Notes: generated by a model not told the origin, from the letters alone. A DNA stretch of 64,000 nucleotides from Gentiana macrophylla (GCA_026214975.1 JAOBSW010001190.1:20545-84544), one strand, 5' to 3'. Positions 44,523 to 55,294 are shown, numbered from the stretch's first letter. Translations and numbers: made by a program.

Positions 44523-44671
44523 ATGCAGTTTCTCAACAAAATTATCAAATTTTCATGCAAGTTAAATTCAAATAAGCCGTTTCTCATTAAACTTAAATAA
44601 AATTTCAAAATTACAATATGAAAACCAAGAAAATACATAGAGTGAAAAGAAAAATGAAAACAAAAGGAAAT

Positions 44672-44720
44672 AGTGGGTTGCCTCCCACTGAGCGCTTTTG
44701 TTTTACGTCGTGAGCTCGAC
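44672..44720 (-). other. Post-pol hairpin 1 and AAAAGCGCT block, element A
   Basis: Sense: GTCGAGCTCACGAC, AAAACAAAAGCGCTC, then AGTGGG-AGGCAA-CCCACT. A 6-bp stem and 6-base loop. It lies between the small ORF and the GACG-box array. Confidence 0.65.
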
Positions 44721-44857
44721 GAAACAACCTAAGAACGCTAGTCATCATAAATTTCCGACCAATCTATCACCCGGATAAGACGGCGGAGCATGTCAATCGC
44801 CGGAGGGAAATCATATTCATCCTGCAGACCCCAGTCCTCACCAGCTATATCAACACC

Positions 44858-45151
44858 TCAAAAATGTTCAGCTTGTAGCACTAGCGCTAAATCTGTCAGC
44901 ATCGGATCATTCAGGATCGTGTATGGACGTCCTAGAGCTGCCTGCAACTCCTCAGTAGTGAAGTCTCCACCTCCCGAACAGCGGGGAACAATAAGGACAT
45001 ATGTGACAGTCCTGATGTGGGTACTAATATCAAAATATACGTGCAACACTATAGTCCCTCCCGGTCCGTCATCTACAGTGATAAGTGGGATCCTCCTAAG
45101 GAAAGGTAACTCCTCTGGTAGAACTCCGAAATCCATATCTAGAAAGCACAA
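44858..45151 (-). CDS. Small unassigned ORF between integrase and the extra ORF of A
   Basis: A 97-codon uninterrupted frame, MCFLDMDFGVLPEELPFLRR at its start, then ITVDDGPGGTIVLHVYFDI, then a run of valine-rich beta-like sequence and DFTTEELQAALGRPYTIL. I do not recognise a family. It lies between the two post-pol hairpins and starts about 110 nt after hairpin 2 in sense. It may be a small accessory ORF of this Athila group or chance; the composition is protein-like and the frame has survived in an element otherwise full of stops. Confidence 0.4.
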   Translation of the reverse strand: MCFLDMDFGVLPEELPFLRRIPLITVDDGPGGTIVLHVYFDISTHIRTVTYVLIVPRCSGGGDFTTEELQAALGRPYTILNDPMLTDLALVLQAEHF

Positions 45152-45260
45152 CTAACTGACAGATATAAACAAAAGCAAAACTTAGTAAGCTAAACTTAAA
45201 TACTAAAACTTAAATACTAAAACTACAAAAGCAAAACAAAATCAACTAATATAACGATAT

Positions 45261-45306
45261 CTAGGTTGCCCTCTAGTGGCGCTTTTGGTTAATGCGTTAG
45301 CTCGAC
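45261..45306 (-). other. Post-pol hairpin 2 and AAAAGCGC block, element A
   Basis: Sense: GTCGAGCTAACGCATTAACC, AAAAGCGCC, then CTAGAGGGCAACCTAG, a stem-loop with a different stem from hairpin 1. It lies about 80 bp after the pol stop at 45385. Confidence 0.65.
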
Positions 45307-45384
45307 ACTGTTGAAAGTTCAGCCCGGATCAGGCCATTTAACTTTTCTGCCAGCCACTACCTCGTCTAGACTTTGATTAGCAGT

Positions 45385-46780
45385 TCAGCTGCAGAAACAA
45401 CACTTAACACATTTAAACTTTACCATGGTTGACTTCTTCTTCTGAACTCTCAGATGACGTTTCAGCTCTTTCTTAAGCTGCTGCTCCCTTTCAAACTCTT
45501 CCATATCCCAACTACCAGCTAGAACTTCTTCAGAAGGACCACTACCGGCATCCTCAGAAAACAAGTCGGGTGAGAACTCGTCAAATTCTTCGACTTTTAT
45601 AGCACCACACCTGAGGATATCGAGGAAACGAACAATCAAAGGTCTCTTTTTAGGTTCACCAATATAGTGCTTGCACCTTTGACCATTTACTCGAAACGGT
45701 TGGTCACCATAACCGCGTAGTTCTAGAACGCCTCCAGGAATAATTTGGAGAATCTCAAAGGGACCGGACCATCGTGTCCTCAACTTACCAGGGAACAGAT
45801 GTAGCCTGGAATTATACAGAAGAACTTGTTCCCCGACTTGAAATTCTCTTTTCTTAATCTTGGCGTCATGGAGGAGTTTCATCTTATCTTTGCTAATCTG
45901 GTGCTCTCGTAGGCTGGAGTGCAATTCGTCCAACTCATGCAAGCTGCTGCGATCGGTGCTTACCACAAGATTGGGAATCAAAGTTCAGAAACTTTGTAGC
46001 CCAATAAGCTCTATGCTCTAACTCATTGGCGAGATGACATGGCTTACCATAAACCCTTTGATATGAAGATGTACCCATAGGAGTCTTATAGGCGGTTCTG
46101 TATGCCCATAGTACATCATCCAACTTCAAGCTCCAGTCCTTTCTATGACTGTTGACCGTTTTTTCCTGGATTTTCTTAATACTTTGGTTGCTCCTTTCAA
46201 CGACCACTAGTCATCGGATGATATGGTGTGCCGAGTCTTATAGCGAACACCATACTTTTCAAGAACTTTCTCTGAGGGTCGGTTGCGAAATCGTCCCTTC
46301 ATCAGCGATCAAGGCACGTGGACACCCAAATCTCACAAAGATATTTTTCTTTAGGAATTTCATGACTGTCTTATGATCATTGCGAGGAGTGGCTTGAGCC
46401 TCCACCCATTTAGAAACGTAATCCACATGAGACTAAGATGTATTTGTTACCACAAGATGATGGGAATGGTCCCATAAAATCGATACCCCATACATCAATG
46501 ACTTCGCATTCTAGAATGGGTTTCAAAGGCATGTCAAAACGCTTTGTCTTGTCAGTACCGGTTCTTTGGCATCTATCACAAGCTTTCTGAAAGCTTACGT
46601 ATCCTTGAAGATCGTAGGCCAATAGAAACCGGATTGGAAGATCTTAGCAGCGGTTTTCCAAGGACCAAAGTGACCTCGAGTGGGTCCTTTGTGACCTTTG
46701 CTCAATGATATCGCGTTGCTCGGTTACGGAACACATCTCTAAGCGGACCATCTTTACTGAGATCATAAAAGATAAGGTTC
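45385..46780 (-). pseudogene. Integrase of element A
   Basis: Frames 46410-46622, 45935-46207 and 45385-45981 form one domain. The zinc finger and start of the core are in [21 protein letters not shown] and [20 protein letters not shown]. The core middle (46210-46405) with the second Asp is frameshifted. The Glu helix is [17 protein letters not shown], followed by [36 protein letters not shown]. The C-terminal part is [29 protein letters not shown], ending in an acidic then lysine-rich tail with KCVKCCFCS. The H2C2 start lies in degraded sequence at 46625-46780. Confidence 0.88.
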
Positions 46781-48200
46781 ATCCCAAAGCGAAATATTTC
46801 AAATCGAGAGAAGACTTTTTTCTTCTCACGATAGGACAATTACGGATCGAGATATCGGGAATGAAGGTAATTGACAATGGAAGAATACCATGGAACATAC
46901 GGGCGCGACCATCGATAAGCATAATGTTTTCTAGAGGAAAGTAAAGATCTATATCATACGGATCATCCTTTTCCTCACTTAACATTCTCGAAACATGATC
47001 CGCCACGACGTTTTCACTACCCTTTTTGTCTTTAATTTGAACGTCAAACTCTTGTAGGGTCAGTATCCAACGCAGTAGGCGCGGTTTAGCCTCTTTCTTA
47101 GTCATCATATATCGCAAAGCAGCGTGATCAGTCCACACAATCACTTGAGCTCCTAACAAGTAACTACGAAACTTGTCCATAGCAAAGACTACGGCCAATA
47201 ATTCCTTTTCCATAGTAGTATAGTTAACTTGAGAAGGATTCAATGTGTGACTGGCGTAATAGATTGGCTGGAATTTCCCTTTGATTCTTTGTCCTAAAAC
47301 AGCACCAACCGCATAGTTTGATGCGTCGCACATAAGCTCGAAAGGTAGATTCCAGTCAGGCGATATAAGAATTGGGGCAGAGATTAAACGGTCCTTAAGC
47401 TCCTCAAACGCTTGCTTGCAATCCTCATCAAAATTGAACTCAACGCCTTCCTTTAGTAAAGTAGACAGGGGCTTGGCTATCTTGGAGAAGTCTTGAATGA
47501 ATCTCCTATAGAAACCGACATGTCCAAGAAAACCTCTCACTTCACGCACATTCTTGGGATAACTCATCTTCTCGGTAGCTTCTACTTTTGCCCTGTCAAC
47601 TTCTATACCTTTAGCGGAGATCTTGTGGCCAAGAACTATTCCCTCATAAACCATGAAATGGCATTTTTCCCAGTTTAGGACTAAGTTCTTTTCCACACAT
47701 CTGGATAAGACCTGGTCAAGGTTGTCAAGACAATCATCAAAAGACTGACCAAAGACCGAAAAATCGTCCATAAAGATTTCCATACACTTTTCTCTAGTAG
47801 CGTCAAAAATAGCCGACATACATCTTTGAAAAGTATTTGGAGCATTGCAGAGACCGAATGGCATTCGCTGTAGCGAATGTACCATAAGGCGCGGTGAAAG
47901 TGGTCTTTTCTGGTCAATTTGGATCAATGGGTATCTGAAAGTATCACGAATATCCATCAAGAAGCGATAGAATCGTGTCCGCCAGACGCTCAAGCATCTG
48001 GTCAATGAATGGAAGGGGGAAGTGGTCCTTCATGGTTACCTCATTGAGCTTTCGATAATCGATGCAGACTCTGTAACCAGTGACAAGTCTCAATGCTATT
48101 TCCTCTCCCTTCTCATTCTTCTCAAAGCGTAATTCCACCTTTCTTGGGAACTACTTGAGTCGGGAAACCCATTCACTATCAAAGCAATGGCATAAATGAT
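46779..48200 (-). pseudogene. Reverse transcriptase and RNase H of element A
   Basis: The N-terminal RT block VCIDYRKLNEVTMKDHFPLPF is in 47944-48138. A frameshift near 47900-47990 disrupts the first catalytic region. The long frame 46779-48005 holds RMPFGLCNAPNTFQRCMSAI, the catalytic FMDD, EVRGFLGHVGFYRRFIQDFS, and a complete RNase [41 protein letters not shown] and NVVADHVSRML, with the Asp, Glu, Asp and Asp active residues. It then runs into the integrase leader. This is the best preserved part of element A. Confidence 0.9.
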
Positions 48201-48374
48201 TCCCATGTCCGAAGTTTGATGATTTCTTTCTTAACTACCTCTTGCATATGAGGGTTGAGCCTCCTCTTGGGCTCTCTAACACATTTTCGCATCCTCATTT
48301 GTCTTGATCTTGTGCATACAGGATGTCCGGAGATATTCCTCTCGATATCTCCTACTTGCCATCAAAAGGCTTTT

Positions 48375-49397
48375 TCATTTTTCTTCAAGGCGTTGATCAA
48401 TTTCATTTCCTCTAAGCGAGACAACTTGGCGAGATATAATCAAAGGAAGCTTGTCACCTTCTCTTAGAAACACATACTTAAGATGTTTAGGCAGCGGCCG
48501 GACACCAAATCTGCGAGGGGTCTTTAAACTAGATTTGAGATCTCCACTTTTCAACTCAACATCATTTGAGTTTCTTGGCGGTCCCACCGCCAAAGCTTCT
48601 CCTCTCAACAACTCATCCTCAAAATCAGCTTCTAACTGTTTTAGACTTACCACACCATGATTATTCAAATTATCAACCAATCGCTCATACTCCGTTGCAA
48701 CAGTCATGACTTGCTTTTCCATCAAATCATTGAAGTCATCAGACGTCCCCTCAATGGAAAAACCGTTTGGAGGACCCGAGGGTATTTGAATGGATTTGGA
48801 AACATTATAGCTCACCTCTTGATCACCAACAAAGATCGTCACACGCCCACCATTGCAGTCAATGAGGGCTCTAGCTATAGACAGAAAAGGTCTTCCAAGA
48901 ATCAAGGGGACATTTTCATCTTTTTCAATGTCTAGGACGCACCAGTCAACGGGAAAGGTAAATCTATCGATTTGAACTAGTACGTCTTTTAAGATTCCCG
49001 CTGCTTTCTTAGAAGATCTATCAGCGAATTGCAAATTCATGGTAGTGGGTTCTAGAAGATCAATTAAACCCAGCTGTTTGCATACAGACATTGGCATGAG
49101 GCTTATAGATGCACCCAGGTCACACAAAGAGTTAGGGAAGACCAGGCCTCCCATTAATACTGTAAGCACGAACTTTCCAGGGTCACCTCTCTTGGTTGGT
49201 AAGTCTTCATAGTTGATCATTGAACAATCCTCACCAATCAGCCTCTGCATGTCTGACAATTTCCTTTTTGAAGAAACAACATCCTTGATAAATTTTGTAT
49301 ACATAGGCATTTCAACCAAGACCTCTGATAATGGAAGATTCACCTGAGTATTTTTCAAAAGATTTAGCACCTTTTCATACTTCTTATCTTCACTCAA
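48375..49397 (-). pseudogene. Protease and pol N-terminal region of element A
   Basis: A 340-codon open frame. KRGDPGKFVL, then NSLCDLGASISLMPMSVCKQLGL is the aspartic protease region with Leu in the usual Ser/Thr place after Asp, a common Athila variant. FPVDWCVLDIE and VPLILGRPFLSIARALIDC form the rest of the fold. The C-terminal part is the linker to RT. Upstream (49400-49900) is a Pro-rich linker with a threefold GGATCAGCCACCTGA-type repeat. It is an open fragment of the former polyprotein and has no independent start. Confidence 0.85.
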
Positions 49398-49901
49398 AGG
49401 GATGTTGCTCTTTCTTGGTGGAAATGGAAGCTTTTGAGATCATTCTCGAGAAAAGACTTTCTTTGAAGATGCCTTGTGACTTTGTCTTCCGAGATCCTTC
49501 CATCGAACAACTTTTTCAATCTTTTTTATTAGTCAGCGGATCAGCCTCCTGACTTCTACTTGATTCTTCATTCCTCAGGGGATCAGCCACCTGAGGACTT
49601 CCAACTTTTTCACCTCTCAGAGGATCAACCACCTGAGTATTCGGCCAACGGGAGTGTAGGTGCTCAGCTTCCCCTCCTGCCTTATCAATGGCAGGAGGGG
49701 CTAGTGGTTTCCCTGGTGGGAAGGACCACTAACTTGCGTACCACTTCATAAATTCATTGCACTGGCCTCCTCTCTACCGTATGGAATTGATGGTACGAGG
49801 TCAGTGCATTGGCTTTGATTTAACTCGGTCTGAGCCACTTGACCACCCTTGGGGTTTTTCTCAGTGAAACTGGGCAATTGCCCTGGGGGTCTAGAAGCTA
49901 A

Positions 49902-51419
49902 CTACTCAGCCAGTTGCCCGATTTGTCTCTCAAGATTCTTATTTGTAGTCATCAGGAGTTGGATACTTTTATTTTGCTCCTCCAATTTAGCTTCAAGATT
50001 GTTAGTTTGGGAGGGGCCTTGAGAGTTCTGGAAATTTTGAGAATAGGGCTGGCTGGGCCGACTTTGAAATTGAGAATTTGAATTGGAAGGCCAATTCTGA
50101 TTGAATCTCTGAGTAGGATTGGAAAAATTCGAGTTTTGGTTCTGATTAAAACCAGGGTTTCTATTGAAATTTTGATTCGAATTAGGATTGAAACTGGGAG
50201 ATTGATTAAACCCGTGGTTTTGGAAATTATTCTGGCCAGAAACTTGATTAGACCTTTGGTTGTTCTGACCATAGAATGCATTCACTTCAGCATTCTGTCC
50301 GTTCATAGGGCAGAATCTAGATGTGTGCCCCACCTCGTCACAATTCTGACATGTGACTTGATTACACTGTCCATAGTCATGAACATCATTCACTTGATAA
50401 GGTGCAAGGGGATTGAATTGACACTGGCCATTCATATGGCGGTCGGCGGCGACGATTTTAGCGATCTGAACACGAGGGTTACGTGGAAAGAAAAGTTTGA
50501 TTTATCGGATTTGAAATTTGAGAAGTTTCCATCTGCTTCTGCAGCATGGCGATCAAACTTTGCATGTTTACCTCCTCAACCTTAGGAGGAGGAGGAGGTG
50601 CTTGAATTGCTTGATAAGAGGGGGCGTAGTTGTACTTTGCAATGTCCTCAAACAGTGCCCATCCATCATCAGGCGTTTTCTTGAAGCGCCCGCTTGATGA
50701 ACTATTGACCATGCCTTTTGTAAGCTCGGTCAATCCAATAAAGATGGTGTTGACTTGCCTTTGCAGTGGCAAGCCATGGTGGGGACACTTTCTAAGCAGA
50801 GCTTTGAATCTTTTCCAACAATCGAAGAAGGATTCATTCTCTTTACGGTAGAAAGTGAAAATCTCGTTTAAACAACTGGGATTTGTTTTTGAAGGTGGGA
50901 AATATTGACTCAAGAACTCCTTTACCGAGTTCGGCCCGGTGTGTCGATTCGGAGGAGAGAAGTATACCACTCCTTCGCTTCTCCCTTTAGAGAAAATGGA
51001 AAGAGTTTCGGTTTAATGGCATCCTCACTTACTCCTTGGATCGTGTGGTGCGCATATCTCAAGAACGTATGTAAGTGAGTATGGGGATTCTCGATTGATA
51101 ACCATGGAAAATAGATGCATCTTTGCATCATCGAATAAGTCCGGCCTTAGCTCGAAGGTACATGCGGTGATCATTTGGAATGACAATAGCCGGGTTGGAT
51201 TGTGGATGCGCCAGGCATGGCGTAGTCTGCGCCAACATCGTCTATCATCGCGACCATTATTACAAAATCAGTGATTTCCTTGGCTAGCTGCTCCTCAAGA
51301 TCTTGCTCGGCTCTGTCTGCCAGAACCGCAGAACGGAAAATCCGCCTGTTTGGCCGGACTACGGTTCGCTCGGGGTCAGGGGTGTATAGTAACGGTCCCT
51401 TTTGACTACGAGTTTGCAT
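49902..51419 (-). pseudogene. Gag of element A
   Basis: Starts MQTRSQKGPLLYTPDPERTV at 51419, like element B. Capsid-like blocks are PKLFPFSLKGEAKEWYTSL (50922-51131) and, after a frameshift, FYRKENESFFDCWKRFKALL and RKCPHHGLPLQRQVNTIF (50479-50970). A last frame (49902-50435) has the zinc knuckle CQNCDEVGHTSRFC followed by a long Asn/Gln/Phe-rich repeat and a short coiled coil ending in ERQIGQLAE. Interrupted by at least three frame changes. Confidence 0.87.
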
Positions 51420-51533
51420 AAACCGAACCAAAATCAGGTGGTTGAAACCTAAAGACTAAGAATTTAAAAACCTAAACTAAAAATTAAAGCCTAAGAGGAG
51501 AAAAAGAAATGCAAATAGTTAAGACAAGGGAGC

Positions 51534-51733
51534 AGACGGACGTCCAGAAACCTGGACGGGCGTCTGGCTGGAATTTGAACTAGACGGGCGTCTGGAAGTC
51601 CAAATGCTCGTCTGATAGGTTGAAGAAGTGGACGGACGTCCAAATTGGATGGACGTTCGTTCAACAGGTTAAAAACGGTTCAGAGTTGAAAAATTTAGAA
51701 CACACGGGCGTCCACTGGTCTAGACGCCCGTTT
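51534..51733. promoter_or_regulatory. GACG-box array in the leader of element A
   Basis: Eight boxes start at 51534, 51554, 51582, 51602, 51630, 51651, 51702 and 51722. Spacings are 20, 28, 20, 28, 21, 51 and 20 bp. It lies between the primer site and gag, so in the transcribed 5' leader. Confidence 0.75.
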
Positions 51734-51960
51734 GGAAGCAGAAAACGAAGCAGGAATGGAGAAGAACAGCAGGAAAAAGAAAAACAGAAAGACAGAAAGA
51801 AAGAAAAGAAGAAAACTAATCACAAGAGAGAGAAGAACCTTAACCCTAAACTAAAACCCTAATATCCTAATAACCTAAACGATTATCAACTAAAAATAGG
51901 AATTAAAACGAAATATAACCAAGAAAAATGAAAAACAAAAAACTAGGCAACCGTCCGGTT

Positions 51961-51977
51961 CCCCGGCAACGGCGCCA
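51961..51977 (-). other. Primer-binding site, tRNA-Asp, element A
   Basis: The minus strand reads TGGCGCCGTTGCCGGGG, complementary to the 3' end of plant tRNA-Asp(GUC). Six bases separate it from the 5' LTR, as in element B. Confidence 0.9.
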
Positions 51978-51983
51978 AAAACT

Positions 51984-53525
51984 TGTCACGGATTTATGCA
52001 ATGCAAAATATAACAAGTAATAAATATTTATAAATCGGTTTTCCTCAAGTATAAGGATCGTAATATAGAGGTTGATACCGGTCGATCTTACGAGGAGGCT
52101 GGCGATTGCTAACCTAGTTTTGTCTAATTAAATTATGTCACGAAAACTAATCTAAGCAATGGATAAAACTAAACGGCGAAAAAAACTTAACTAAAGCGTA
52201 AAAGCCGGACGGAAGATATGATCTAAAGCCGGAAAGATACGGGTTGCGAACTATTAAACTTAAACTAATATGAAATAAAAGTAAACTACTCTAGACAATT
52301 CAAGTTTCACGGGATTAAATTCAAGTTTTAACGAGCAAACGAGCGATTGATCCACCTATCCTAACAAGTATCAATTCCTATCTCGATTATATTGTGTTTT
52401 CTAACCAAGTTGTGGTTTCACCTTGTCTAAAACATGAACCCTAATTTCTTAGGTGATTCACCTATTAATCTATGTCTTTCGATCTAAGATTAACGATTTT
52501 ACTAATCAAAGGTGTAAACTTTAACCTAGCAATCTAACCTATTAACTCTCGTTATGATAGATTAATCAACTATTCCTTATCATGGTGATATAAGGCTTAT
52601 AAAGATTTTCATCAACATAAAACAATCATAACATGCAAGTCTTTCGATACAAATTGCAATTAAACAATAATAGACGTGATAAAGGAAACAACTTTAGATA
52701 AAAACTCACAATATAATCGCAGAAACGGAATCAAAACGTGTTGGATGGCTTCAAAATGCTCGTTTGATGAAGCTTAGCCTCTCAACATCCTCTGGAAACT
52801 CAAATTGCGAGGAAAAAAGCGAACATAAAACTACCTACTTTTAATCTAGAATTTGGAGCATAAAAGCTGGAATAAAAGAAGTAAAAAGCAGCCTAAAGCC
52901 GCCCCTAGGTTTAGGATTTTGAATAATGAGTATATGGTATCTCATATGTGGAGAAAGCTTATTGCTGCTATTTATAGAGTCTGAGTCGGTTCGCCAAAGT
53001 CGGTCGAAGGGGCGCTTTGTCGGAACTTGTGGGCGCCCGTCGAGATGGATTTGGACTTGCTTGAGGCCTTGATCCACTCGGCGTCAAACTCTCAGTATCA
53101 AAAATCATTACCTCCGGCCTTTCGTTTGCTTTGATGGGCGCTTTCGTCCAACTGGGGCGGGACTTGGGCGCTTGATTCAATATGATCGAATCTCGATTTC
53201 TTGATCTTTATCTCTTTTAATCAAATCCAATCATCATTATCTCTTTTATCATCAATTAGCTCGAACTTAATCAACTTTTGATCATCTTTTGAGCCTCAAA
53301 CATGTATCTATAACACATAAAAATATCGCAAAATGTAATAATGTCCAATTAAATATAAGTTCATCAATAAAACGCATAAATTGACTAATTTTGCGATTAA
53401 CTTATTAAAAACACCACATGCTCAATATTTCCATCTAAACACTTATTTCTTATGCAAATAATACAAATACGGGGGAAATTATCATAAAATATAGCCTTAT
53501 AAAACATATAAAAACACCCTTAACA
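51984..53525 (-). repeat. 5' LTR of element A
   Basis: 1542 bp, matching 14088-15607. The TATA box is at 52968-52977. Most of the two LTRs is nearly identical, but 52985-53180, corresponding to the GACG-box region, and 52090-52240 differ strongly and in a patterned way. Confidence 0.92.
52968..52977 (-). promoter_or_regulatory. TATA box in 5' LTR of A
   Basis: CTATAAATAG on the minus strand; degenerate GACG/GGCG-type boxes lie upstream in sense up to about 53180. Confidence 0.6.
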
Positions 53526-53710
53526 TACATCGTGTTAAAAAATGGCCGAAGAATAGCGAGGTTGAATCCTCATTTCATATACTTCGTGTAAAAAATGACT
53601 GAAGCGTGGCGAGGTTGAATCGTCGTCTTGCGTACTTTGTGTAAAAAATGACAAAAACGTGGTGAGGTTGAATTGTGGCTCGGTTGGCCAAAGCGTATCG
53701 AGGCTATAAT
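53526..53710. repeat. ~54-bp minisatellite, right part
   Basis: Begins with TACAT, the second copy of the target duplication of element A, then about three more units (ACTTCGTGTAAAAAATGACTGAAGCGTGGCG-type) of the same array as 13722-14087. Confidence 0.9.
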
Positions 53711-53984
53711 AAAGCGTAATCAAACACATTTGGAAGTGAGTAAGTGCTAATAATTTGAAATTTAGATAATAGTGCAAAAGTTGAGCTCGCCATGCCATAT
53801 GTTTGGTGAGGTTTAACGTTACAGTATATGTCAAAATAAAAGAAAGTGTAATCACTCACGAGGGAGTGAATTCCATGACCCAGAATAAAGAAAGCATGAT
53901 CACTCAGGAAGAAACGAGAGAGTGAATGCCATAACCCAGATCGTGTAGATGTGTTCAATGAATTTCTCTTTGTGGTGACCGAGC
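53711..53984. other. Spacer with a short tandem duplication
   Basis: Non-coding. Around 53835-53945 a ~50-bp block (GAAAG..T.ATCACTCA...GAGTGAAT.CCAT.ACCCAGA) is present twice. No gene seen. Confidence 0.6.
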
Positions 53985-55235
53985 TAGGAGATTGCCTCGT
54001 GGAGATTCGTTTCCCTCAGCCTTGTATCTATCAAGAACCCCTTCATTGACTAGTTCTTTGATTTCTTGTCTCAGTAGGCGATAAGAGTTTGTGTCATGCC
54101 TATGATCCTTGTGATATTCGTAGTATTTGGTCATATCATGATCGTTTCATTGATCGGGTCTCATGGGGCAAGGATTATGGAGGTCATCCTTGACCTAGTG
54201 CATGATTTCCTCGATGGGTTAAGTCAATAGGGTGTACTGCACTTCATTGAATTTCTCAAGTCTTTTGATTTCCCTGTGGCGGCTCAAGCAATCTTTTGCC
54301 GAGACGGGTACAATTTTGTCTCTTCGCCAACACGACGGAAATGGGACCTCTTTAGAGGCAGTGAATTTTTTTGCCAAGGAGAGAATTTGGTGTAAATTGT
54401 CGGGCCACATGAGGTGAACTCGGCTTTAAGCGGACCTTTAGCTAGGCGCTCTAAAAACTTTTCATGACCACATTTGTCCATTAGACCCCTTTTACGATAA
54501 TAAACTCGACAAATCGATTGTAGTAAGTCGAGAAGACTCACCAATCCACATGCGATATCATAAAGGTCGTCTTGTGTCTTCTTCTATTGACCCATTGATT
54601 TGAATTATCGACAAACTTGGCTTGTAGATCGGGAAGGAGGAGATCAACTTTTGGTGCAGATTCCCTATCCATGTACCCTCTTTGTCTTGCATGGGACCAA
54701 CAAAGGCAATGTATCATCTGACTTAGCTCTTGGTGGCTAAGGATCTTTTACATTGAAAAGTGGTGAGCCAATTATAGTGTGAGGTGGCCTTGTATAACTC
54801 TAAAAGTTGGTGTAGCTAGCCCCCTCAGGTTCTTCTTCCATAAGTCTGTCATTGAGCACGCTCGTCCCCCAGGTGGGGCTCTATAGTTTGCCTACTCTGT
54901 CTTTCCAGATCTAGTCGACCTGTTTTCTTAGTTCGGTGACCTCATCTAGAAAGGAGCCTAGCGCCCGATTATGCGGATCGTTTTCCAATTTAGATCCTCA
55001 GGAGGATGATAGGATTCGGCCTGTCGCTCTCCCATTCTTCCCCTTATGTTGCGAGGGGCTGACTGAATTTCGATGCTCCTTTCTCCTTCTAGATGAAGAG
55101 CATGTCCAGGTCCAAGGCGGTCTAGGGCAGAGCTTCTTTCCGGAGCCCGTTCTGATGTTGAGTGGACACTTCGTTCCCTGCCAAAGCGACGAGAAGAAGT
55201 GTTGTGATGCCCTGTTCTTGGGTATGGAGCCCTTA
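53985..55235 (-). pseudogene. Tat-lineage (Ogre/Retand-type) gag remnant
   Basis: In minus-strand frames broken by many stops, the region near 54030-54140 reads TKYYEYHKDHRHDTNSYRLL then RQEIKELVNEGVLDRY, the conserved YCxxHxxxGHxTxxCxxLxxEIExLxxxG block of Tat-lineage gag. Upstream are FTSCGPTIYTKFSPWQKNSL (54284-54544) and an Arg/Ser/Glu-rich N-terminal part (54958-55235). No protease or RT follows; the 54-bp minisatellite starts about 300 bp downstream in sense. Tat elements often carry tandem repeats in their 3' region and an antisense extra ORF, so the pieces at 3880-4693, 13722-14087 and here may be one deleted element. Confidence 0.65.
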
Positions 55236-55294
55236 TCCGTAAATGAATGTTAAGACACGTATAACAATAAATAAATTCCATATTATACGTAAGC
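55236..55294 (-). repeat. Distal end of a Tekay-like LTR, cut by element C
   Basis: On the minus strand GCTTACGTATAATATGG, then GTTATACGTG and TTTACGGATAAGG, matching the end of the LTR at 1879-3857 (GCTTGCGTATAATATTAG, GCTATACGCG, TTCCGGATAAAG). The rest of this LTR continues at 61963 beyond element C. Confidence 0.65.

Larger units (their letters stand above)
14088..53525 (-). mobile_element. Athila-type Ty3/gypsy retrotransposon A with a nested 25-kb insertion
   Basis: LTRs at 14088-15607 and 51984-53525 begin TGTCACGG and end CTTAACA. Both outer flanks carry TACAT (14083-14087 and 53526-53530), a perfect 5-bp target duplication. A tRNA-Asp primer site beside the right LTR and a purine tract beside the left LTR show that the element reads on the minus strand. 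In sense order it holds gag, protease, RT/RNase H, integrase, a small ORF and a putative plant transposon protein ORF. Removing the nested CACTA element (16440-41541) leaves about 14.3 kb, in the Athila range. All ORFs are disrupted. Confidence 0.92.

Noticed and set aside
51961..51977. tRNA-Asp gene fragment
   Set aside because: The 17 bases match the tRNA 3' end only because this is the retroelement primer-binding site; no other tRNA sequence precedes it. The same applies at 36040-36056.
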